From: Ophiocordyceps camponoti-saundersi (nom. inval.)
Lineage: Eukaryota; Ascomycota; Sordariomycetes; Hypocreales; Ophiocordycipitaceae
NCBI GenBank assembly: GCA_003339415.1
Contig: PDHQ01000025.1
Coordinates: 1 to 64,000, forward strand
Direction of reading: 5' to 3'
DNA length: 64,000 bases
In this document: positions 57,021 to 64,000 of the stretch, piece by piece
Layout: every line of letters starts with the position of its first letter
Position numbering within the stretch: the first letter of the stretch is position 1
Made by a program: the position numbers and the translations under genes
The notes under the pieces: model-generated
Told to the model about the DNA's origin: nothing
The model's input: the letters and a program-made list of their open reading frames with translations, nothing else
Databases searched by the model: none

Positions 57021-58442
57021 TTAATAAGGACCGTAGCACTTGCCCTTGGGACACTTGCAAGTCTTGGATCCGGCATCGTACTCGAAGCCGGCGTTGTTGC
57101 AAACGCACTTGCCGTAGTTATAAGTGGCATCCTTTCCACAGTCGATCACACACTTGCTTCCGTTCCACGTCTTCCCTCCGGCACAGGCACAAGTCTTGGT
57201 CTTATCGTTAAACTCCTTGTCCGCGTGACGGCAGACGCATTTGCCGTATTGGAAGACGGCGTCAGCACCGCAGTTGTACTCGCATTTGCTTCCGTTCCAC
57301 ACCTTGCCGCCGGCACAGCTGCACGTCTTGCTTCCGGCGTCGTACGACATGTCAGCCTTGCGGCAGACACACTTGCCCAGCTTCTCGTCGTAGGAGGCGT
57401 CCTTGCCACAGTCGTACTCGCACTTGCTGCCGTTCCAGACCTTGCCGCCGGTGCAAGAGCAAGTCTTGGACTTGTCGTCGAAGTGCTGGTCCTTGTGGTT
57501 GCAGACACACTTGCCGTTATCGTAGGAAGCCTCCTTGCCACAGTCGTATACGCACTTGTCACCCTTCAGGATCTTACCGCCGGCGCAGGCGCACGTCTTG
57601 GACTTGTCGTTGTACTCCTGCTCGCGGTGACGGCAGACGCATTTGCCGTACTCGAAGACGGCATCGCTTCCGCAGTTGTGCTCGCACGTCTTTCCGTTCC
57701 AGACCTTGCCGCCGGTGCAAGAGCACGTCTTGGATCCGGAGTTATACTCTTGATCCTTGTGGTTGCAGACGCATTTACCGTTGCTATAAGACGCCTCCTT
57801 TCCACAATCGTACTCGCACTTACTGCCGTTCCAGACCTTGCCACCGGTGCAGGAGCAGGTCTTGGACTTGTCGTCGTAGCTCTTGTCCTTGTGGTTGCAG
57901 ACGCATTTGCCGTAGTTATAAGAGGCCTCCTTGCCACAGTCGTACTCGCAGGTTTTCCCGTTCCAGACCTTACCACCGGTGCAAGAGCAAGTCTTAGATC
58001 CAGAGTTATACTCCTGATCCTTGTGGTTGCAGACGCATTTGCCGTTGCTATAAGACGCCTCCTTGCCGCAGTCATAGACACACTTCTCACCGTTCCAGAC
58101 CTTGCCACCGGAGCAAGAGCAGGTCTTAGAGCCGGCGTTGTATTCCTGATCACTATGACGGCAGACGCATTTGCCGTAGTTGTAAGTGGCGTCCTTTCCA
58201 CAGTCGTATTCACACTTGCTTCCGTTCCAGGTCTTGCCGTCGGTGCAGGAGCAGGTCTGCGTCTTGGCGTCGTACTTCATGTCGGCGTTTTTGCAGACGC
58301 ATTGGCCGTATTGGTTGGTGGCATCTTTTCCGCAGTTGTTGTAATCGCCGCGGGCCAAGACTTGACCGTTGTCGGCGACGGGCGTGGCGGTCACGGTCTG
58401 CAGCGAGCAGATGGCCGTCAGGACGAGGTGCTTGAGAAGCAT
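57021..58442 (-). CDS. Secreted protein of ten tandem six-cysteine repeats
   Basis: A single exon of 473 residues from the ATG at 58442. A signal peptide covers about residues 1-20 (LVLTAICSLQTVTA). From Cys37 on the protein consists of ten repeats of about 43 residues, the last cut short before the final PKGKCYGPY. The repeat pattern is CGK-x-A-x-Y..GKCVC..D..Y....KTC-x-C-x-GGK-x-WNG-x-KC, with six cysteines, loosely like EGF-type modules. Repeats 3 and 5 are identical in protein over about 42 residues but differ at many silent sites, which points to selection on the protein. WNGSK supplies a potential N-glycosylation site (NGS) in several copies. Adhesion, matrix or host contact would fit, but no function is known. 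A TATATAAA box lies 200 bp upstream. Confidence 0.85.
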   Translation of the reverse strand: MLLKHLVLTAICSLQTVTATPVADNGQVLARGDYNNCGKDATNQYGQCVCKNADMKYDAKTQTCSCTDGKTWNGSKCEYDCGKDATYNYGKCVCRHSDQEYNAGSKTCSCSGGKVWNGEKCVYDCGKEASYSNGKCVCNHKDQEYNSGSKTCSCTGGKVWNGKTCEYDCGKEASYNYGKCVCNHKDKSYDDKSKTCSCTGGKVWNGSKCEYDCGKEASYSNGKCVCNHKDQEYNSGSKTCSCTGGKVWNGKTCEHNCGSDAVFEYGKCVCRHREQEYNDKSKTCACAGGKILKGDKCVYDCGKEASYDNGKCVCNHKDQHFDDKSKTCSCTGGKVWNGSKCEYDCGKDASYDEKLGKCVCRKADMSYDAGSKTCSCAGGKVWNGSKCEYNCGADAVFQYGKCVCRHADKEFNDKTKTCACAGGKTWNGSKCVIDCGKDATYNYGKCVCNNAGFEYDAGSKTCKCPKGKCYGPY

Positions 58443-58640
58443 GGTGGAAGAGAGAGCCTGTGAAGGCTGGCAAGGAGGGGGGAGAAGAGATGGAAGGGAA
58501 GAGAGTGTAAGAGAAAGAGGGAGAGGGAGAGTTGAGGGTGTTAATTCAAGCTTTACTGCAAAACTTGGTAGTTAAGAAGAGAAAGCTGTGATCCTGAGAT
58601 GAAGAAGAAGAAGAAGAATCGACGGAGGAGAGACGAGGGC

Positions 58641-58648
58641 TTTATATA
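58641..58648 (-). promoter_or_regulatory. TATA box of the six-cysteine repeat protein gene
   Basis: TATATAAA on the minus strand, about 200 bp upstream of the ATG at 58442, in the setting CCCTATATAAAGCC. Confidence 0.6.
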
Positions 58649-58935
58649 GGGGAGAAAAACAGCTCAAGACGACGACAACAACAACCAGACCGCTGGAAGA
58701 GCCCTTTTTTTTGTCCCCCAACCCACTCCATGCCGCGGGTGACGATCACCAGCTGTCGCCCAGCGTGGTTCGTCTAACCCCGTATCAACGGCATGGCCGC
58801 CATCCTTGTCTCAGCTGGTCCCCTCTGATGACGATTATAGAAAAAGAGGCAAGAAATAAAAACAACGACATTAAACAAAAGTATTGCCTTGAGGATTCTG
58901 CAACCCTCTCTCTCAACCAACCCTGGCTCTACGGC

Positions 58936-58937
<2 letters not shown>

Positions 58938-58998
<61 letters not shown>

Positions 58999-59039
58999 AC
59001 CCCCCCCCCCCGCCGCCCCCCCCCCCCCCCCCCCCCCCC
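58938..59039. repeat. Poly-C tract, 61 bases plus interrupted continuation
   Basis: There are 61 uninterrupted C (58938-58998), then C runs broken by A at 58999 and by two G around 59012-59015, ending before TGGTCC at 59040. It is the longest homopolymer in the window, and its exact length is likely to be uncertain. Confidence 0.9.
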
Positions 59040-59311
59040 TGGTCCTCTCATCCTCTCCCCCCCCACAGAAGCTAAAGCGGAAGATTCTGGATTCGTGGCT
59101 GGCAGCCCGATGTGAACGGCATTGAGCGACTATCAACTGGGCGGCGACGGCCCGGGGCAAGGCGTCTGTGTGCGTGTGTGTGTGTCGTGGAGTTGTCCGC
59201 GCGCCTGTGCCTCCCCCTCCCCTCCCCTGGGGATCCTCGGCACCTCGTATTCTATGTAGCTAATGGGCCACGATGAAAGGGGTGTCGCGTGAGACAACAA
59301 ACTACTCCGAG

Positions 59312-59364
59312 CCCCCCCCCCCCCCCCCCCCCCCCCCGGGGGGGCCCCCCCCCCCCCCCCCCCC
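59312..59364. repeat. C26-G7-C20 tract
   Basis: A run of 26 C turns abruptly into 7 G and back to 20 C. The G block could be a real inversion or a read-joining artefact. Confidence 0.85.
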
Positions 59365-60479
59365 TTGCAGGTTGCGAAACATGGTAATGCCATGAAGTCG
59401 ACGGTTTTCAACCAAGGACCTATTCGACGTCGATACTACTCCGCAGGGGGAGGGGGACAAGTCCCTTCCAACGTCGGATGAGCCTTGTCGAGTTTCGCTC
59501 CCGCAGAGGGGCCCGTCTGTTCACCTATGCCCCACGCGCGGGCGGCTTTTTGCCCCCCTCCCCTTTTCTTTACTCTCGTCGGGGGCCCTGATGAATGCCA
59601 TTGACGCTCCTGGTGGCTGAGGCGTGGCCATGATCAGGCCAAAACGTTATGCCCGCCCTCCGGCCTGTCACAGCTGGGTCAGCCGAACCCTAGCTGTAAC
59701 GGAGCTAGATCTCATCGACGACAGGGTCCTCACCCTTTTTCACCTTGTCCGCGACTCGGAACCACATCGCCGGCCAAGGTGTTTCGCAGAAACGATGCCA
59801 TGACGAACATGGCCCTTGGGAAGGGGTCTCCGCCTTTTCTTTTTTTCTCGATACGCACATCATACCCACCCACCCATGAGTGTGTGTATGAGTGAGGGTG
59901 TGCGTGCGTCGTGCGTGTGCGTGCGTACATACACACACACTCACACACTCACACACGCATATATCTGGGTAGGTATATACACACATATATATCTCCGCAC
60001 CCCCATATAAACGTATATCTATATACGTATCCCCCGAGCGTTCGACATGTTTTCTGCTTGATCAAGTTTGCTATCTTACGTTCTTCTCGCTCCTTTCCAA
60101 ACCGCCGGTTTACACTCTTTAGACGGACCACTGGCTCTCGACGCTCCTTATTCCGGTATCGAACCCTGACAACGTTCCTGGGCACAGACGGAAAACATTA
60201 CTCTGTTGACTTTATCTCACGGACCTCGACTTTTCTTCTCGGCACATATCTTATTCTTATCGAAACACAAATCCTCTCTTCTCCTCTTATCCTTGCCGTT
60301 GTATCATCTTCTCCTTCTCCTTCTTCTTCTTCTTCTTCCTCTTATTTGTCTTTCTCGGGGCCGTCTTATACTCTCCCCATCTTTTGTTTCTGGTGATACA
60401 GTCGATCGACTTTCAAAGCATCGCCGTTGCCAAGCGAACCTCGCAGCGCAAATTGTCGACGGACGAAGCGATAGACAAG

Positions 60480-61575
60480 ATGTCACAAACCCAGATGATG
60501 GCTATGCACGCGCGTTACTCGCCTTTGAAGGACCCGCTTCACAGACATGACGGCGGCGTGGTGAAGAGCAAGAAGATTGCCTTGACAGGAAGTGGGCGCG
60601 CTTGGAGAGAAGACGAGGTGAGAAGTTGCGGGAGAGAGTTTAAGGAGAAGAAGGATGAATCAGAGCTGACGGAAGTGATTTTGCCTTTATCAGGAAGCCT
60701 ACCTCCTCCAGACTCGGATGCAGAAGATGCCTTATAAGCACATCGCGGCGCACCTCAACAAGACGGAGCTGGCATGCCGGCTTCACTATCACCAGTTGTC
60801 GCACGGCAGCACGCGGCGGAAGCGCACAACGTCCTTTTCTTCGGGCTCTTCCGAGGTGACGTCCTGTCCATCGGGCCTGTCGACGAGCCCGACGTCCAAG
60901 ATGATCAAGGCGCGGTCGCTGTCTCCGGCGCTGGCCATGGGCAGCTACTCGCCCAGCGGGTGCGAACTGTCGCTTCCGAGCATCATGACCACCGCCGGCG
61001 GTTCCCCTCGGCTGCCGGCCATCCTCCCGAAGCCGGAGTCGATGGGCGGCGGCTACGCGGCCACCGTATGCGGCGACTCCCCGCCACGCTTCACGACGAT
61101 GCCGCCCCTGCCGCCTCCGCCCATGAGCCTCTCGCGCGGCAACACGCCGTTCCAATCGCCGGCGCCGGCACCGGCACCGCGTCTCGACTTTGGACGCATG
61201 TCGCTGTCGCCGCCGACGACGACGACGCCCCCGATGGCCGCCACCAACGCCACCCACGGGCCCTCGCACGTCGACCTCGGCAGGCTGCAGGCCATCTACG
61301 ACAACTACCGCACGAGCTTCTGGTCGGCCGTGGCGGACGAGTACGGCTCCAACGCGTCGCCGGCGGCGTTGGAGCAGGCCTGGCGTTCGGGGAGCTGCTG
61401 TCCTCCTCATCATCATCAGCAGACGCCACGGCAGCAGTCGATGACTTCTTCTTCTACAGGACCGGGCTTCGGAAGTCTCCTCACGCCCGTCTCGAGTCCG
61501 GAAAAGGAGCGGAAACTGGCGGCGTACGGGAGCTCTGGTCACGACAAGACGCGGATATCGTCCATCCTGGGATAG
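60480..61575 (+). CDS. Myb/SANT-like DNA-binding protein
   Basis: Two exons, 60480-60617 and 60694-61575, flank a 76-nt intron (GTGAGA..TCAG) and give 339 residues. The intron splits the DNA-binding domain. Joined, it reads WREDEEAYLLQTRMQKMPYKHIAAHLNKTELACRLHYHQLS, which is a single Myb-like helix-turn-helix of fungal type, with the first Trp retained and later hydrophobic positions taken by Ile and Leu. Residues 90-240 are Ser/Pro/Thr-rich, typical of a regulatory region. Residues about 245-285 (DLGRLQAIYDNYRTSFWSAVADEYGSNASPAALEQAW) form a conserved-looking helical domain near the C-terminus, which ends in RISSILG. It is probably a nuclear transcription factor; its targets are unknown. The ATG is chosen at 60480; an open frame extends left but has no other ATG. 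Confidence 0.82.
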
Positions 61576-63896
61576 ACAGTTTTTTTTTTATACCAAGGCC
61601 TTGTTCTTTTTTTTTTCTCATCGTTTCTTCTTTTGGTTTTGTCTGCAAAATGGGGGCAAGATGGTGTTTTTTTCTTCTTCTTCTTTTACAGGGAAATAGG
61701 GAAGAGCGGAATGAATATGAGAAGCGTTATGGAAGCTGGACATGTGTATGAATACGTGTTTATCCCCCCCCCCCCCCCTTTTCTTACTCTTACTCCTTGT
61801 TCGTATGGCGTTTCTGGCTGGTTTATGGACTTTGGCATGTTGGAATTTCTGATCTCTTTTCCTCCTCCTTATTCCCAACTTTTTATAGAGACAGCTTCTT
61901 TCATCACTGTGTTCTCTTCCATTTTCTCTATCTTGTTGTATAAGTCTCTTTGTACTCTATCTTCATCATCTTGTCTCTCTTATATGTTTCTCATTTTCTT
62001 TATTCTCGTTTAACTGGATAGACAATCTACTTTTTTACATGTTTAATTTTTTAAACCCTTTCGAACGTGAGAGAGCTGTGGAAGAGATGGATGGAAAAGG
62101 GGGGGACACTTTACAGCTGGGACAGCGTGAATAGCCTACGGAAGAGGGAGGCGTTCTCCCCCCCCCTGACCCCTTCTTCGTAAAGCCTAAACAGGGGACT
62201 TGTCCATTGAGCCCGAGGCAGATTTCTTTTCTCTTCTTACGAAACGTTGTCCAATAAAGGTAAATGATGGGGAGAAATAGGAGATTAGGGGACTTTGTGG
62301 GGGGGGGGGGGGGTTCGGAACTGATCTTCTTGTTTGGTCTGGATCGCCGCACACGCCTCCCCCCCCCCCCCCCCTTTTTTTCTACCCTTCTTCTTAACCG
62401 TCTCCTTCCGCCGGCCCCTTTAATGTTGTGCGGTTTGACTCGTGCTGAAGAGCAGATGGGCGTTTTGGGTTAAGCTGGCTGTGTCGTGAGAAAGAGCATT
62501 GACTGCCATGCTGAAGGATTTGACTCGTGTGGGAAGTGAACTAGAACGAAACGGGTGATGTAAAGGAGCGATCGGTACGGCGGAAAGGCGTTGAAGGGGG
62601 GGGGATCATCCTGTTTTCTTTTGATCCGGGACGGGGGATGGTGATGGTCAAGCCATAGTCACTTGGATGGAATCTATAGTACTTACAGATGCAGGTTTAC
62701 ATGCACACGTGTGTTTTAGGAAAGGGGAGAAAAAGACTTGCTTGTCATTGTTCGTCTAGTCTGACAAGGTTTACTATGCGTTGTAGCATCGGGCCATTTT
62801 CACTTCGTTGACGTTTCAAAGGTCGGGGAAAAGGGGGGAGGGGGGGATTTTATTGGGTAGCATTGAAGGGAGGGACGAGGTTTCTGGAAGCGATGCCGCG
62901 CTGACGGTTTATTCTATGTGTGTGTGACATGGAAGGATGCGGCATTGACGAAAGATGTCGAGTAAGGATGAGATGGTCGTTGATGCGATGGAGGGATAGG
63001 GAAGACACGAGACAGAGAGAGAGACACAGAGAGAGAGAGAGCATGGACGTAATAGGGGATAGAAAGAAACAAGAGGGTGTGGAACAATGGGGTTTCACAG
63101 ATTTGAAAAGGAGACCCGTGTGTTATCAAGGTTCATATGTGGGTGTTTAAACATACATGCATAGTATCTACTCTCTAGATGAGAAACAGGTGATACAGAA
63201 AGAACTTGATAACCGTCTTCCTAGAAAACGGAGGGGTTTTGAACAATCAGGGGGAAAAAGACGTGTTTAAAAACTTGTTGCTTCACCCCTGGTTTCTATA
63301 AGTCGAGGCAAGGTCTTGGCAGGTTGACAAGTCTCGGGGGGGCTTAGAGAGTAGGTAGGAGGTATAGCCGTATCGAGAAAGCGTAGGTATGTAGTAACGT
63401 GGCGCACGGGCTGAGACGCGGGAGACGTAGAGCGGAGAAGAGTAGCGTGGCAGTTGGAATGGTAAGGTGTGGTATGGGTATCATTCAGGGGCGACGATTG
63501 TAGTTGTAGCTAGCTGTTTTAATGTCATGATCTCATCGAGAGAGAGATGGCTTCGTGATAGATGATGCGTCATAGGTCAGTACATAGTATGTATGCACAT
63601 AGTAGGCTAGTACGGATAGCACAGGCCCATACCAGGGTCGATCCCGGAGTTGTCGACCGGGCCCCGCAAAGCGCCGATGACGGAGTCGGAAGCGGAAGCG
63701 GGTGGGGGGCGGGACAAAAAAGGGGGCGGGATGAAGAAAGCGGGGGGAGAGGGGGGGGAGGAAAGCGGGGTTTATTTCTCCGATAGGAACGACAGACGAC
63801 CATCACGACAGCTTCATTCATACCCTGGGCATCTAGGTAGGTTGTAAACCATCAACTCACAACCACTGATAATCCATTCAAATCACAAGTAAAGCC
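61576..63896. other. Intergenic region
   Basis: This 2.3 kb holds the 3' flank of the Myb-like gene, with T- and CTT-rich stretches, poly-G (62299-62313) and poly-C (62359-62374) runs, and short GT/GA arrays. No gene is supported. Confidence 0.5.
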
Positions 63897-64000
63897 ATGG
63901 CCACAAAACCACTCCCCGATCCCAAAGCCCCAACCGACTACCTCCAATTCAAATGCCTTCCCCCCTCCGCCACCGCCCTAAACAGATGGTCCGCCAACCT
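63897..64000 (+). CDS. Start of a protein-coding gene, cut by the window edge
   Basis: An ATG at 63897 in the strong context AAAGCCATGG opens a frame that stays open for 34 codons to the end. The first residues read MATKPLPDPKAPTDYLQF, then KCLPPSATALNRWSANL. The upstream 60 bases are A/C-rich, as is usual in fungal leaders. No signal peptide is seen. The fragment is too short to name; the family is not recognised. Confidence 0.5.
   Translation, partial: MATKPLPDPKAPTDYLQFKCLPPSATALNRWSAN

Larger units (their letters stand above)
58443..60479. other. Divergent intergenic region with the longest poly-C tracts
   Basis: This 2.0-kb stretch contains poly-C of 61 bases (58938-58998) running on to 59039, and C26-G7-C20 at 59312-59364. 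It also has a TG/CA array at 59879-59955. The left part is the promoter of the repeat protein and the right part the CTT-rich leader (60301-60360) of the Myb-like gene. Translations of these runs as Pro or Gly repeats are not genes. Confidence 0.5.

Noticed and set aside
57225..58463. 412-codon plus-strand frame antisense to the cysteine repeat protein
   Set aside because: It is the mirror frame of a repetitive gene, low in complexity, with no ATG-supported start or domain. The minus-strand frame has a signal peptide and regular cysteines.
58711..59160. Pro- and Gly-rich frames over the poly-C runs
   Set aside because: They are translations of homopolymer only.

Overview
The window is a piece of a filamentous ascomycete genome. 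Genes are interrupted by short introns of about 55-160 nt with GT..AG borders and CTGAC-type branch sites. Fungus-specific families are present, including a CAAX-ended cell-end-marker-like protein, an AKT2-like peroxisomal hydrolase, a fungal Myb-like factor and small secreted cysteine-rich proteins. No operons, CRISPR arrays or recognisable transposons were seen. The mix of families fits Sordariomycetes, perhaps Hypocreales, but that placement is inference. Gene density is low. Long intergenic stretches are rich in microsatellites (TATG/CATA, CT, GA, CA) and in unusually long poly-C and poly-G runs, two of them next to 10-N scaffold gaps.

Layout. 1-4.8 kb: repeat-rich and gene-free. 4.8-6.8 kb: a Ser/Thr kinase (minus). 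8.4-10.2 kb: the large subunit of DNA primase, PRI2 (plus, four exons). 12.9-13.2 kb: a 98-residue zinc-ribbon-like protein. 13.2-19.5 kb: a gene desert. 19.5-22.1 kb: a membrane-anchored sulfatase-fold enzyme. 24.3-32.1 kb: a metabolic block with an AhpD/CMD-like protein, succinyl-CoA:3-ketoacid CoA-transferase (SCOT, six exons), an AKT2-like alpha/beta hydrolase and an acyl-CoA dehydrogenase ending in the peroxisomal signal SKL. 32.7 kb: an intron-containing tRNA-Ile(AAT).

32.9-41.0 kb looks like a secretome-rich island. It holds a 558-residue cysteine-rich secreted protein with a duplicated C-terminal module, a secreted CX5R dual-specificity-phosphatase-like protein, a 57-residue four-cysteine secreted peptide, a 214-residue unknown, and an eight-cysteine defensin-like peptide whose probable 5' leader is a CATCTT/CACCTT hexanucleotide repeat. 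41.3-52.4 kb carries more housekeeping-like genes: a PRISE-type reductase, a TeaR/Mod5-like prenylated protein, a metallophosphoesterase and a J-domain protein. 55.4-58.4 kb has two further secreted proteins, one unknown of 325 residues and one made of ten tandem roughly 43-residue six-cysteine repeats. 60.5-61.6 kb is a Myb-like regulator, and a further gene begins at the right edge.

The part most worth following up is the group of secreted genes. Most of them have a TATA-like box about 115-215 bp upstream of the ATG, whereas I noted none for the housekeeping genes. All exon junctions were derived by reading splice sites and checking frame; protein family calls come from motif recognition, not from a database search.
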